From: Mycoplasmopsis bovis PG45
GTDB lineage: Bacteria; Bacillota_I; Bacilli_A; Mycoplasmatales; Metamycoplasmataceae
Length of the DNA: 64,000 nucleotides
Reading direction: 5' to 3'
Assembly: GCF_000183385.1 (NCBI RefSeq)
Contig: NC_014760.1
Location: 930,001 to 994,000 of the forward strand
In this document: piece after piece, positions 27,344 through 37,054 of the stretch
Position numbering within the stretch: position 1 is the stretch's first letter
How the letters are laid out: each line of letters starts with the position of its first letter
Notes under the pieces: model-generated
Told to the model about the DNA's origin: nothing
Seen by the model: only the letters and a program-made list of their open reading frames with translations
The model's database searches: none
Position numbers and translations under genes: made by a program

Positions 27344-28649
27344 TATTCTCCTTCAAGAACTCTTCAATTCATAATGCATATGATAGTAATTTTTCATCGT
27401 CATAAATTTTTGAATCAATTGATAAATTAACAAATAGATCATTTTTAATTCATGGAAGTGAGAGCGAAGGATTACCAGAAAGATTGGCACCAGTTAAAAT
27501 GTAATCCATATACCCATGAGATCTATTTTTAGAATCATCAATATAAGGGGCATAGTCAGCGGCACAAGGATAAATTACAACATCATATTGATTAAGAATA
27601 CTATCTATATGTTCTTTAATTAATCTTCTAACCTTTTGCGCTTTTAAAATCATCTTTTCTTGATTCTTAGAATGCAAGAAAAATGATCCTAATGCTAGTC
27701 TTAGTTGCACCATTTCTCCAAAACCATCTGCTCTAGTGTTGGTCATAATTTCTTCTCAGTTATCACCATCTTTTCTAGAACCAAATGCTATTCCATTTAA
27801 GTTTGCAAGGTTGCTAGATGCTTCTGAAAATGAAATAATTTCATAAACAGGTTTTATTGCTTTATAAAGCTTTTCATCAATGCTGACTAGCTCAACTGTT
27901 GTTGACTTAGAAAGCTTATTTATAAGCTTTTTGTATTCTTCATCAACAAACTTTTCTAGGCCCTTCACATTAAGAACACCAATTTTCTGTGGCTTTGCTT
28001 TTATAACATTATCAATTTTAACATCCAAGCTAGTCATATCTCTAGGATCTTTGCCAAACATAACCCTTGATAAAACTGCTATATCGTTAACGTTATGCGC
28101 AAAATATGCCACAGTGTCTAAACTAGATGCAAAAGCAAACAGACCGAACCTGCTTATGGCTCCATAGCTAGGCTTAAAACCCACAATTCCATTGTAGCTA
28201 GCAGGTAAACGCACAGAATCGCCAGTATCAGATCCTAAAGAAAAAGAAACATTACTAGTTAATGTTGCCGCAGAGCCGCTAGATGAACCACCTGCTAAAC
28301 GCGATGAATCAAAAGGATTAGTTATTAATCCAAATGCACTATGTTTTCCTGTTCCCCCTAGTGCTAATTCATCACAATGCACTTTAGCCACCGGTATCGC
28401 GCCTGCATCAAGCAACTTTTGTACAGCAGTTGCATTGTAATATGGCTTAAAATTCTTTAAAATCATACTAGATGCTGTGGCTTTTTGATCGTCTGTTGCA
28501 TAATTATCTTTGATTGTAAAAACGCTGTTCTCTAGTATCCCATCTATACTTGCTCTTTTTTTAGTATATAAACTAGAAACACAATTATTTTTGTCATTTT
28601 TTAGTTCATCAAGAGCCTTATTGAAGTTTCCTTTATTTTCTAATTTCAT
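27336..28649 (-). CDS. gatA: aspartyl/glutamyl-tRNA amidotransferase subunit A
   Basis: This 437 aa amidase-signature enzyme hydrolyses glutamine and feeds ammonia to GatB. The Ser-cisSer-Lys machinery is visible: Lys in FTIKDNYAT, GGSSSGSAA and GSDTGDSVRLPAS; the usual TGGS is TGDS here. UGA codons encode Trp at 27753 and 27447. Its ATG overlaps the gatC stop (TAATG), and its own end overlaps the gatB ATG. The C-terminal part is short compared with bacterial GatA (~480 aa), as is usual in mycoplasmas. Confidence 0.95.
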
Positions 28650-28954
28650 TATTTTACAACCTTATTGGTTAATATATAATTTTCATCAAAGTCAGCAGCA
28701 TTAGATAATAAATCCTGTTTTTTAATGGAAACTAATGAATTATCTTCTACATCATCTCTTAGAAAATCAATAAACCTATTTTCATTAATATGACTTAACG
28801 GTTCAACATTGCTTGTGTCAATTTCTTTTAGTCATTCAATTCTAGTGTTTAAATCAGTCCAAAGCTCCATTATGTCGTCTAAAACTTTGACATCAATTTT
28901 GAACATTAATGATAGTGCAATTTCTTTTAACTCTTCTTTAATATTGCCCTTCAT
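28649..28954 (-). CDS. gatC: aspartyl/glutamyl-tRNA amidotransferase subunit C
   Basis: This 101 aa small GatCAB subunit wraps around GatA and GatB. It starts MKGNIKEELKEIALSLMFKI and contains the typical LKEIDTSNVEPLSH segment with a final DLLSNAADFDENYILTNKVVK. One UGA Trp. A TAGGAAA site, which overlaps the stop codon of the preceding rlu gene, lies 5 nt before the ATG. Position directly before gatA confirms identity. Confidence 0.92.
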
Positions 28955-28959
28955 GTTTC

Positions 28960-29814
28960 CTACCAATCTTCATTACACTCAAATTCCCTACCATTTAAGT
29001 ACTCTAGGGGTGATGATAAGTTATTGAACCCTAATTTATAGGAGTGTAAGTAAATTCTCTTATTTGTTTTTTTACGTCATCCATACTTAATATCACCATA
29101 AATTGGGTATCCTAAGTATTCCATTGTTGCTCTAATTTGGTGCTTTCTTCCTGTTAGTAGCTGTGCATATAATTTATTGCTATCAACATATATTTTTGTT
29201 TTAACTATTTGGTTATTTAATCCAGCAGGATTCTTTGTTACAATCATTTTTTGCATCTTTTCATCATGGTGAATATAAGCTGAAACAACATTATCACCAC
29301 CATTATAATCGCTTTTCAGTGTGTAAATTTTGTCAAAAAAGCCTATTTTATCGTTTAATTCACGTAATGCTTTATAGTTTTTTGCATACACTATTAATCC
29401 AGAGGTTCATTTGTCCAATCGTCCAACATGGCTTGGTTTAAATGACGAATTTTGCTTAAATTTTAGATAACTTAGCACCTGGTTATCTAAACAAAGTAGC
29501 TCGCCGTGAACTACTTTTCCAGCCTTCTTATTGATTATTAAAATATTGTCATCTTCATAAATAATTTTCGAATCTAATTGTAATCCGACATCATAAATAT
29601 AAATTGTTGCTTGTTCTTTAATTCCATAAATTACTACTTCATCACCTTCATTAATAATATGATTGCTGTCAGTAATTCTTTTGCCATTTATCTTTACGCA
29701 CTTTTGACGTAAAAGCTTATAAATACGACTCTCTGGTAAATCCTTAAATAGAGAACTAATATATTTTATTAATTTTCTGCCACCGTCGTTTTTATGAGCA
29801 ACAAACTTATGCAC
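28960..29814 (-). CDS. RluC/RluD-family pseudouridine synthase
   Basis: This 284 aa enzyme isomerises uridine in 23S rRNA. It has an N-terminal S4 RNA-binding domain (residues ~14-75, RKLIKYISSLFKDLPESRIYKLLRQKCVKING), the catalytic Asp motif HVGRLDKWTSG (~130-140) and the RLU motif LLTGRKHQIRATM (~215). Three UGA Trp codons, including the one right after the catalytic RLDK. The stop TAG lies inside the gatC ribosome binding site. Exact target position (RluC or RluD type) cannot be told here. Confidence 0.9.
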
Positions 29815-29825
29815 TATTATTTCTC

Positions 29826-30404
29826 CTATTCAACATCAACTTTTATGCCATCGAATAAATTAAAATCTCTGGCTTCGTTTTCGGTTCCATCAGAATAGTT
29901 GAATTCAGTTAATTTAGGTAATTCATAAGTTGACTTCAATTTAAAGTAATCATAAAACTTGTTTGTTACACCATAAAGAATAGGATTTCCTGGAGTAGGA
30001 CTAATTCCAACTTCTTCAACAACACCTTTAGTCAGCAATGTGTTTAAAACTTGTTCACTAGCAACTCCTCTAAGGTTATTGATTTGAGATCTAGTAACAG
30101 GTTGTTTGTAGGCAACAATACCTGCAACTTCTATAGCAGCATTCGATAAACGGTGTTTTTTAACAACTTGTACCATTTTTGTAATATATTCTTTGTATGC
30201 TTCTCTAGTTGATAATTTAAAAACTTCATTGAAATTCACAACCTTTAGTGCTCTATCTTCATCGTTATAAGTTCTAACAAAGTCATTCATTACTTTTCTA
30301 GCCTCAGCAATAGTATTTAAACCAAAAATGTCTTTTACTTGTTCTAAGGCAAGGCCTTCATCACCTTGAACATATAATAAAGCTTCCAATATTTTATTTT
30401 TCAT
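29826..30404 (-). CDS. scpB: segregation and condensation protein B
   Basis: This 192 aa winged-helix subunit of the SMC-ScpAB condensin aids chromosome segregation. It begins MKNKILEALLYVQGDEGLALEQVKDIFG and has the conserved IAYKQPVTRSQINNLRGV segment. I chose the ATG at 30404, which overlaps the end of scpA by 11 nt, over a start 42 bp upstream. A divergent acidic tail closes the protein. Confidence 0.93.
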   Translation of the reverse strand: MKNKILEALLYVQGDEGLALEQVKDIFGLNTIAEARKVMNDFVRTYNDEDRALKVVNFNEVFKLSTREAYKEYITKMVQVVKKHRLSNAAIEVAGIVAYKQPVTRSQINNLRGVASEQVLNTLLTKGVVEEVGISPTPGNPILYGVTNKFYDYFKLKSTYELPKLTEFNYSDGTENEARDFNLFDGIKVDVE

Positions 30405-31155
30405 ACTCTGGCCCCTTTTCAAACCTAATTTCGCCAAATTGTTCATCTTGATACATTCTTATAATTTGTCTTCTTGATAAATCTAGCACTGCTAAAAGTG
30501 TTATAACAAAGTGATTTAAACTAGGCTGCTTAAAAATCATTTCAAAAGATACCTTGTCACACGAATCAAACAGATTCAAAATGAACGGAATTTGATCTTT
30601 TGGTGTTAGGTTAAATGTTTCTAATTTTGTTCTTCTAAGTTGCTGAGCATATGTTCTCTCAAACATTTTTCTTAAAACAGTAATCAACTTTAGTGGATTG
30701 CTTGAGCCATCAAGCGCACTTTTATCATCATCTACCAAAAACTCATCAATGTTGCTTGGACTCTTAATGAAAATCTCTTTTCTAGATTCTTCATGCTCAC
30801 GAAGCACTTTGGTAACTTCCTTAATTTGTTGATATTCATAAAGCCTGCGTAATAGTTCACGTTTGTCTTCTTCAATTTCTGGCTTTTGCTCAGGAGTAAA
30901 TAAAAGCATTTTAGTTTTTAGTGCCAGAAGTGTTGCGGCCATAACTAAATAATCACTTGCCACATCGATTTCATTTTCTTGCAAGTCTTCAATTATTTTC
31001 AAATAAGCAGTAGCTAATTCAAAAACATCAACATCCATAATATTTACATTTTTTTCTTGAACTAAAGCTAATAATAAATCTAAAGGCCCATCAAAGTTTT
31101 CTAGTTTAATATCAAACTTATTTTCAGCATTAGGTTGCAAGACTTCGTTATTCAT
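30394..31155 (-). CDS. scpA: segregation and condensation protein A
   Basis: This 253 aa kleisin subunit bridges SMC heads. It has FDIKLENFDGPLDLLLALVQEKNVNIMDVDVFELATAYL at the N-terminus and a C-terminal winged helix. The start ATG overlaps the plsC stop by 8 nt (ATGAATAA), and the 3' end overlaps scpB. Together these genes form a tightly packed operon. Confidence 0.95.
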   Translation of the reverse strand: MNNEVLQPNAENKFDIKLENFDGPLDLLLALVQEKNVNIMDVDVFELATAYLKIIEDLQENEIDVASDYLVMAATLLALKTKMLLFTPEQKPEIEEDKRELLRRLYEYQQIKEVTKVLREHEESRKEIFIKSPSNIDEFLVDDDKSALDGSSNPLKLITVLRKMFERTYAQQLRRTKLETFNLTPKDQIPFILNLFDSCDKVSFEMIFKQPSLNHFVITLLAVLDLSRRQIIRMYQDEQFGEIRFEKGPEYEK

Positions 31156-31888
31156 TTTCTAATGCTCCCTTAATCATACTTTTAACTTTTTCAGCTATAA
31201 CCATAGGTTCCATTGTAATAAAAGTAGCAGGCTTAAGAGCTGGCAAGAATGTAACTTTGATGTGTAATAACTTCATTCTTTTCTTGTTTAAAGCATCACG
31301 AGAATCAGAAATTGCCACAGGTACAATAGGTAAATAATTGCTTACTGCAACTTTGAAAGCTCCCGCTTTAAATTCGCCTAATTCAGCTTCTTTAATTCTA
31401 GTTCCTTCAGGGAAAATAACACCACAAGTCGAATTTTTCTTAACAAAAGAACCGAATTCATTAAGTTTTTTAATAGCATCACGAGGATTTTCTCTATCAA
31501 CATAAATGGTATCAATTAAACTTAATAAATTTCTCATTGTTCTTTTTTTGCTTAGTTCGATCTTAGCTAAAAATGTAGGTATTCTGTTTCTAATATTTTC
31601 TTCCTTAGTTTGCTTCTTTAAAGCGTATAAAACCAAAACTGGATCAACATTAGACTTATGATTAGGAGCTATTATTACAGCACCTTTAGGAATATTGTCA
31701 TACCCTTCAATTATCACCTTTACGCCAAAAAGTCACAAGAAAAACCTAGCTTTTCTCAAAAGCCAGTCGTTTCTTTGCTGTGGATGGTAAAATGTTGGAT
31801 CTTTACGATATTTTCTAGCAAAAGCATTTATTCTTCATCAATACCATAGAACTAATCATCAAAGAAAAATCATTTTTACAATAAACAT
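31148..31888 (-). CDS. plsC: 1-acylglycerol-3-phosphate O-acyltransferase
   Basis: This 246 aa membrane enzyme makes phosphatidic acid. It has an N-terminal membrane helix rich in Trp (MFIVKMIFLWWLVLWYWW), the acyltransferase motif I in APNHKSNVDPV (NHxxxxD form), FPEGTRIKE (motif III) and VPVAI. Five UGA Trp codons in the first 60 residues hide its true start. The chosen ATG at 31888 has AGGAG 7 nt upstream, 9 nt from the acpS stop. Confidence 0.92.
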
Positions 31889-31897
31889 ATAAAACTC

Positions 31898-32212
31898 CTA
31901 CTTTTTTATTACTACTGCTATTATTAAGTCATCCTCATCTGTTGTTGATATCATAAAATCAGAATGCTGGTATGCACCTTGTTTTTTGATTATAGTAATT
32001 TTGTCAAAGGCCGGAATATTGTTATCAGCCTTAAACATAGCCTCTTTTATACACCAACGAGTAGCTAAATACTTTTGTTTTTCATAATCGGATTTTAGTT
32101 CATCGAACTCTCTAAGTTCATCAGTACTTAAGATTCGGATAGCTGTACTTTTTTTAAGCTCTTGAAATCGACTTATCTTGGTCATATCTAAGCCTATATT
32201 ATGATTAAACAT
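31898..32212 (-). CDS. acpS: holo-[acyl-carrier-protein] synthase
   Basis: This 104 aa enzyme transfers 4'-phosphopantetheine from CoA to apo-ACP, whose gene is at 42019-42246. It starts MFNHNIGLDMTKISRF (IGxDxxxIxRF motif) and has the second motif WCIKEAMFKA. I chose the ATG at 32212 because TATAAT lies exactly 6 nt upstream and there is no Shine-Dalgarno site, indicating a leaderless mRNA. Upstream in-frame codons are not needed for the fold. It is the first gene of the operon ending with gatB. Confidence 0.88.
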   Translation of the reverse strand: MFNHNIGLDMTKISRFQELKKSTAIRILSTDELREFDELKSDYEKQKYLATRWCIKEAMFKADNNIPAFDKITIIKKQGAYQHSDFMISTTDEDDLIIAVVIKK

Positions 32213-32218
32213 ATTTAA

Positions 32219-32224
32219 ATTATA
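32219..32224 (-). promoter_or_regulatory. -10 box of the acpS-plsC-scpAB-rlu-gatCAB operon
   Basis: TATAAT ends 6 nt before the acpS ATG, so transcription should start at the A of ATG. Confidence 0.7.
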
Positions 32225-32341
32225 AATTAAATGGGGTTTTATTTTTTCATTAAACAAAAAGCATATTTATGGTATGTTTATAAACTGATGTTTTTAGTGG
32301 AATTAATAATTATTGAAAATACTCAAAGTTAAAGCCATAAT

Positions 32342-32374
32342 AAAAAATAATTTGCCACTTCATAGGCAAATTAG
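32342..32374 (-). terminator. der terminator
   Basis: Leftward stem AATTTGCC / GGCAAATT with 8 nt loop and ATTTTTTATT tail, 12 bp past the der stop. Confidence 0.85.
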
Positions 32375-32385
32375 CAAAATAAGTC

Positions 32386-33696
32386 TTATTCAAATTCATT
32401 AGACTTATTTTTGAAAATGATATTAATAGGGCACCCGGTATATTCTATATTTTGTCTAATTTGCTTTTCTAAAAATCTTTGATAGCTAAAGTGGACAAAT
32501 TTTTTATTATTAACGAAAAAGATAAATGTTGGTATTTTATTTTCTGTTTTTCGAGCAAAGTAAATATTCAATCTTCCTCCATTATATGGTGGCGCAGGTT
32601 GAATCAATTGACTTTCCCTTATTAAATTTGTAAGTACAGAAGGCTTAATTTCTCTCTCTAAGTTTTCTTTAACCTTTAATACAATGTCAATAAGTTTGTC
32701 AATTCTAGCCCCTGTTTTAGCTGAAATAAATTCGACAGGTACTCAGGGAACAAAATGAAAACGGTTTTTTAATTTCTTACGATATTCATTCATTGTGTCT
32801 TGAGTCTTATTAATTAAGTCCCATTTATTAACACAAATTATTATAGGTTTATTGTTTTCTAAGGCATATCCAATGATTCGAGCATCAAAGTGTGCTAGCT
32901 CTCTGGTTGAATCAATAAGAACTATAGATAAGTCAGATTCATCGAGTGAAGACATTGCTCTTTTAAGTGCTAAATGCTCAACAGTATCATCAATTTTGCT
33001 TTTCTTAGTAATTCCTGCAGTATCTATAATTTCAATCTTATGGCCTCTTAATTCAACTACACTTTTTACACTATCTCTAGTTGTGCCTGCTATATCAGAA
33101 ACAATTGATCTGTTTTCATGAGTTATAGCATTTAAGAGTGAACTTTTGCCTGAATTTGGTTGGCCTATAATTGAAAGTTTAAAATATGGACTTACATTGT
33201 CAGTATCAAAATTTAAGTACTTAAGACATTGATCTAAAACATCACCTATACCATTACCGTGTAATGCACTAATTCTAAAAACATGGTCAGCTCCTAGTGA
33301 ATATCATCCATAGTCAAATTTTGAAATATTATCTAGCTTATTGGCTACAACAATAATAGGTTTGCCTGACTTTTGAAGCATACTGTAAATCATTTTGTCA
33401 TCAGAAGTAATAGATGATTGACCATCCACAATAAAAATAACAACGTTTGCTTCTTGAATAGCAATCTTAGCTTGAATTAATATTTGATCTTGAAAATCTT
33501 TCTTTTCAATTTGAATTCCACCAGTGTCAATTACATTGATCTCTTTACCGTTTCACATAAATGATTCATATAACCTGTCTCTAGTAACGCCAGGTCTGTC
33601 AAAGGTAATTGAACTTCTTTTACCAACAAGCCTATTAAATAGGGTACTTTTACCAACATTAGGCTTTCCAATAATAGCAATTACATTCTTTTTCAT
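32386..33696 (-). CDS. der: ribosome biogenesis GTPase Der (EngA)
   Basis: The 436 aa protein has two tandem GTPase domains: G1 [10 protein letters not shown] (residues ~9) and [10 protein letters not shown] (~180), G3 DTGG and DTAG, G4 NKLD and NKWD, and a C-terminal KH-like domain (~350-436). It acts in 50S subunit assembly. UGA Trp codons occur at several points (for example FMWNGKEI and YGWYSLG), so only the ends look open under the standard code. It starts 2 nt after the cmk stop, in the same operon. Confidence 0.94.
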
Positions 33697-33698
33697 AA

Positions 33699-34364
33699 CT
33701 ACATTCTTTCTTTTGCTAAACTAACAATTTTTTCAACCACTTGTTCAAAATTCATATCAGTTGAATCAATTACGATTGCATCATCAGTTATATGTAAAGG
33801 ATCTGTTTCTCTGTGCTGATCTGCATAGTCTCTAGATTTAACTTCTGCTAAAACAACATCATAGTTGGTTTCAAATCCTTTGTCCTTATTTTCAAGTGCT
33901 CGTCTTCTAGCTCTTACTTCAGGAGTCCCTGTGAGAAAAATTTTTAATTCAGCATGTGGCATTAACTTAAAAGTTGTATCACGGCCGTCCATAATATACC
34001 CTTTAGATTTTTTGGTTATTTTATGAATAAAATCAACAACATAGTGTCTTATCAATGGGTATTGAGCAACTTTTGAGGCAGCTTTTGCTACTTTATCGTC
34101 CCTAATTGCGTCCGATACATTTGTGTTATTAAGAAAGATGTTTTCGTGTTCGTCTAAGTCAATTTCAATCTTGCTAAGCATCTTAAAAACTTCGCTTTCA
34201 GTTTCAAAATCAACATTCATTCTTATTGCACTAAGAGCTATTGCTCTATAAACACTTCCGCTGTTTATAAACACATAATTTAGTTTTTTGCTTACCTCTT
34301 TAGCAACAGTGGATTTACCGGCTCCACATGGTCCATCTATTGCTATATTTATTTTGTTGCTCAT
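33699..34364 (-). CDS. cmk: cytidylate kinase
   Basis: This 221 aa enzyme phosphorylates CMP/dCMP. P-loop [15 protein letters not shown] (residues ~10-23), [16 protein letters not shown] (the family GRDIGT region, here DTTF) and the LID-like RARRRALE. An AGGGAG site precedes the ATG. It is immediately followed by der, a classical gene pair. Confidence 0.94.
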   Translation of the reverse strand: MSNKINIAIDGPCGAGKSTVAKEVSKKLNYVFINSGSVYRAIALSAIRMNVDFETESEVFKMLSKIEIDLDEHENIFLNNTNVSDAIRDDKVAKAASKVAQYPLIRHYVVDFIHKITKKSKGYIMDGRDTTFKLMPHAELKIFLTGTPEVRARRRALENKDKGFETNYDVVLAEVKSRDYADQHRETDPLHITDDAIVIDSTDMNFEQVVEKIVSLAKERM

Positions 34365-34434
34365 AAAACTCCCTAAATTAAATTACATTATTTAATTATA
34401 AATTAAATAAAAATCTTCTGTGCTATAAAGGTAC

Positions 34435-34896
34435 TTAAAATTCTACTTTATTTATAACTACTTCAGTTGTGTTTGCAAATGAAATAGTATCTTCATTAAA
34501 AGAAGAGCCACCATCATAAAAATCATTATTTTGAACATCAATTAAAGGCAATATTTCATTTGATGAAAACGAAATATTTTTGCTTATGCTTTTTAAGTCA
34601 AAAGCAATATCATTTTTTGTTTTCAAATAATTAACATCAATTAAATACTTATCTATATTTGCGAAATCAACCTGTTTTATAGTGTGTTTGGAAATATTAT
34701 TCACATCAACAATCGGAATTTTTATACTTTCATTAATATGTTTAAATAAATCATAATTCGGCATTAATTTGTTAAAAAAACGATAGTGAGCTTCTAGTTC
34801 TTTATTTTCCTTTAGAAGACTCTCAAACATGTTTTTTTCACTGTATACTGATAAATCAAAAGAATTTAAAATAGGCTTGTTATTGTTTTCTTTCAT
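34435..34896 (-). CDS. hypothetical protein
   Basis: The 153 aa protein starts MKENNNKPILNSFDLSVYSEKNMF. No signal peptide or membrane segment under this start; many Asn, Ser and Asp; no domain recognised. The frame could be extended to 35031 with a hydrophobic N-terminus, but that overlaps the hairpin at 35039-35076. The ATG at 34896 has TATAAT exactly 6 nt upstream, the leaderless pattern seen at other genes here. Confidence 0.6.
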   Translation of the reverse strand: MKENNNKPILNSFDLSVYSEKNMFESLLKENKELEAHYRFFNKLMPNYDLFKHINESIKIPIVDVNNISKHTIKQVDFANIDKYLIDVNYLKTKNDIAFDLKSISKNISFSSNEILPLIDVQNNDFYDGGSSFNEDTISFANTTEVVINKVEF

Positions 34897-34902
34897 ACTT
34901 AA

Positions 34903-34908
34903 ATTATA
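34903..34908 (-). promoter_or_regulatory. -10 box of the 153 aa hypothetical gene
   Basis: TATAAT with 6 nt to ATG and no ribosome binding site; leaderless type. Confidence 0.6.
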
Positions 34909-35038
34909 TTTTGATTTGTATATTGGATAAAAATGTTTTACATTTACTCTTAAAGGTAAAAAATCAACCTCTCGGATTGATTTTGTAATTATTTGGAAAG
35001 AAATAATCGTAAACAGACACATAATATTCATTAACAAA

Positions 35039-35076
35039 GCAAAAAGCACCACAAGTTAACTTGCGGCGCTTTTTGC
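35039..35076. terminator. hairpin between the hypothetical gene and dnaJ
   Basis: A long stem GCAAAAAGC...GCAAGTTAACTTG...GCTTTTTGC spans the gap. It could end read-through from dnaJ toward the left. Confidence 0.55.
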
Positions 35077-35150
35077 TTTGTTAATGAATAATTTAATATT
35101 TTATGATACATATAACATACTCAATTTTTCGTAAAACACTGTTTTATAAA

Positions 35151-35183
35151 TAAAAAAGCACAATCCAATTGATTGCGCTTTCG
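35151..35183 (-). terminator. dnaJ terminator
   Basis: Leftward stem AAAGCGCAATC / GGATTGTGCTTT with AATT loop and T-run, directly after the dnaJ stop. Confidence 0.8.
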
Positions 35184-36317
35184 CTATTTAGCTTTTTTAA
35201 ACTCGTCGACATAATCCTTGTTTACTTCGTCACTGAATCCATCTAAAACTTTAGCCAAATCCTTAAACTTATGTGATGAGTAATCAGGAACCTTAACACT
35301 AAGTGTTATTATTAAGTCGCCTTTATTACCATTCTTATCTCACATACCGCCATCTTTGACTTTTATTTTTGTACCATTATTGTATGAATGCTTCATTTTA
35401 ACAGCTTTTAGTCCGCTTGGTGTTGGTACAGTGACTTCATTTTCTTTAACTATGTCTAAAAATGAAACAGGGAAATTATCTATATGTAAATTAAGACCTT
35501 CTCTAACATAATATTTATGTGGCTTGATAGATACTACAACATACATATCGCCAGGCTCGCCACCGTTTATTCCTTTTTTACCATATCCTGGTAACTTAAT
35601 CTTATCTCCACTTATAAACCCTGGTGAGACTTTAATAGTAACTTGTTTTTCTTTTTTAATGTATTTAGCGCCTTTACACATATCACAAACAGTTAAAATG
35701 ATTTCGCCTAGGCCATCGCATTTAGAGCAAGCTCCTACCATTTCCACTACGCCAAAAGGAGTTTTTCTTCTGCCAACTTCCTTACCGCTTCCGTGACACT
35801 TATCACAGACTTTAATGTTTTTTGACTCAGCGCCTTTGCCAGAACACTTAGAACATACTTCATACTTGCTTAATGTCTCTTTAAACTCAACCCCAGTTGT
35901 TGATTCACCAAATGTTATTACAATATTGGAATAAACATCCGAACCTCTCTGTTTCATAGCACTTTGAGACGATCTTCCACCTCTGCCGTAGCTACCGAAT
36001 CCAGCTGAAAATGTTGAAAAAATATCATTAAAAATATCTTGCATTCCAGAGCCAAAATCAGCAAAGCCAGCATTATTCATATTAAATCCTCTGTTTGCCG
36101 AACCTACTGATCCATATCTATCATATTCATCTCTTTTTTTAGGATCTGATAATACTTCATATGCTTCATTAATCTCTTGCATCTTTTGATCACTAGTGCC
36201 ATCTTTTAGCTTATCTGGATGATATTTCATTGCAAGCTTACGATAAGCTGCCTTAATTTCCTGGTCGCTAGCTTTTTTGTCAACGCCTAGTATTTTGTAG
36301 TAATCTTTATTTGCCAT
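35184..36317 (-). CDS. dnaJ: chaperone protein DnaJ
   Basis: This 377 aa co-chaperone of DnaK has a J domain (residues 1-70, HPD in KYHPDKL), a Gly/Phe-rich linker (residues ~75-125), four zinc-finger repeats ([32 protein letters not shown] at ~160-225) and C-terminal substrate-binding domains. UGA at 35340 is Trp; the protein ends DEFKKAK. No Shine-Dalgarno site is obvious. A CIRCE-like operator lies 13 nt upstream of the ATG, which suggests HrcA control. Confidence 0.95.
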
Positions 36318-36329
36318 AACAGAATAATT

Positions 36330-36356
36330 TTAGCATATTTAGACTTTGAGTGCTAA
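36330..36356 (-). promoter_or_regulatory. degenerate CIRCE element (HrcA operator) of dnaJ
   Basis: Read on the minus strand, TTAGCACTC-N9-ATATGCTAA. The first arm is a perfect CIRCE half, the spacer is exactly 9 nt, and the second arm matches GAGTGCTAA at 6 of 9 positions (GCTAA intact). Location just upstream of dnaJ fits heat-shock repression by HrcA, which is established for CIRCE elements in Gram-positive relatives. Confidence 0.8.
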
Positions 36357-36383
36357 ATTATTATTAATTTAAGTTATTTCAAA

Positions 36384-36389
36384 TATAAT
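36384..36389 (+). promoter_or_regulatory. -10 box of tRNA-Thr(GGT)
   Basis: TATAAT 9 nt before the mature tRNA start. Confidence 0.6.
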
Positions 36390-36398
36390 GTTATTTGC

Positions 36399-36474
36399 GC
36401 CATCATAGCTCAGTAGGTAGAGCACATCCATGGTAAGGATGGGGTCGCAGGTTCGATTCCTGTTGTTGGCACCA
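36399..36474 (+). tRNA. tRNA-Thr(GGT), CCA encoded
   Basis: Cloverleaf with anticodon stem CATCC / GGATG and loop ATGGTAA (anticodon GGT, codons ACC/ACU), T-arm GCAGGTTCGATTCCTGT and encoded CCA. The acceptor stem GCCATCA / TGTTGGC has one T-T mismatch. Confidence 0.94.
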
Positions 36475-36554
36475 TTTCATTTTTTGACTTACTTTAAGCG
36501 GTTTTCCGCTTTTTTATTTACAATAAAACATAAATAAATGTATAAAATTATCGT

Positions 36555-36896
36555 ATGAAAAAGAGCATAAGCATTTTGAGAAAAGAGTCTCAAATCAAAA
36601 ATTTTATTTCTACGATAATAACAAACGAGCTTACTAATACAAACATTTATAATCCAACAGTGACTGACTGTGTGCTTTCTGCCGATCTAAGTCATGTTAA
36701 AATTTTTTTAGCTTTTAGCTCAAAAGAAAATGATGGACTAGAAGCAGTTAGAAATGCTTCCGGTTATATAAGAAAAGTTCTTTCAAAGACCTTAAACTGA
36801 AGAAAAATACCTGAATTACATTTTTACATTGATGAAGTTGAAAAAAAAGCATTTGAAATTGATCAGATATTAAATTCACTAAAGAATAATGAGTAA
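36555..36896 (+). CDS. rbfA: ribosome-binding factor A
   Basis: This 113 aa factor matures the 5' end region of 16S rRNA and the 30S subunit. It starts MKKSISILRKESQIKNFISTIITNEL and has the KH-type core VTDCVLSADLSHVKIFLAF; the C-terminus is PELHFYIDEVEKKAFEIDQILNSLKNNE. One UGA Trp at 36798. TATAAA lies 8 nt before ATG and there is no Shine-Dalgarno site. Its last 18 codons lie inside the 103 bp duplication made by the neighbouring IS, so the gene stayed intact. Confidence 0.93.
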
Positions 36897-36944
36897 AAAA
36901 ATAATAGCGAATTAGTTTTCGCTATTTTCATTAACTTTATTGGT
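36842..36944 (+). repeat. left copy of the 103 bp IS1634-type target duplication
   Basis: The repeat holds the last codons and stop of rbfA, its terminator (AATAGCGAA / TTCGCTATT, about 36901-36928) and the TTATTGGT that encodes the CCA end of tRNA-Thr. It is identical to 38818-38920. Confidence 0.92.
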
Positions 36945-36959
36945 CCTACGTTTCCCACT

Positions 36960-37002
36960 TAGTCGCGAAAACACTCAGTTTTCGGCGACTATATTTTTTT
37001 AT
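36960..37002 (+). terminator. hairpin inside the left end of the IS1634-type element
   Basis: TAGTCGC-GAAAAC pairs with GTTTTC-G-GCGACTA across a 5 nt loop, then ATATTTTTTT. It probably insulates the transposase from outside transcription. Confidence 0.7.
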
Positions 37003-37042
37003 AAAAAAATATAATTTATTATACTTTTATGCTTAAATATGA

Positions 37043-37048
37043 TATAAT
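37043..37048 (+). promoter_or_regulatory. -10 box of the IS1634-type transposase
   Basis: TGATATAAT with exactly 6 nt to the ATG; leaderless pattern, so the element carries its own promoter. Confidence 0.65.
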
Positions 37049-37054
37049 AAAAAC

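Noticed and set aside
34897-35031. N-terminal hydrophobic extension of the 153 aa hypothetical protein (start at 35031)
   Set aside because: It runs up against the 35039-35076 hairpin, and the ATG at 34896 has a perfectly spaced -10 box.
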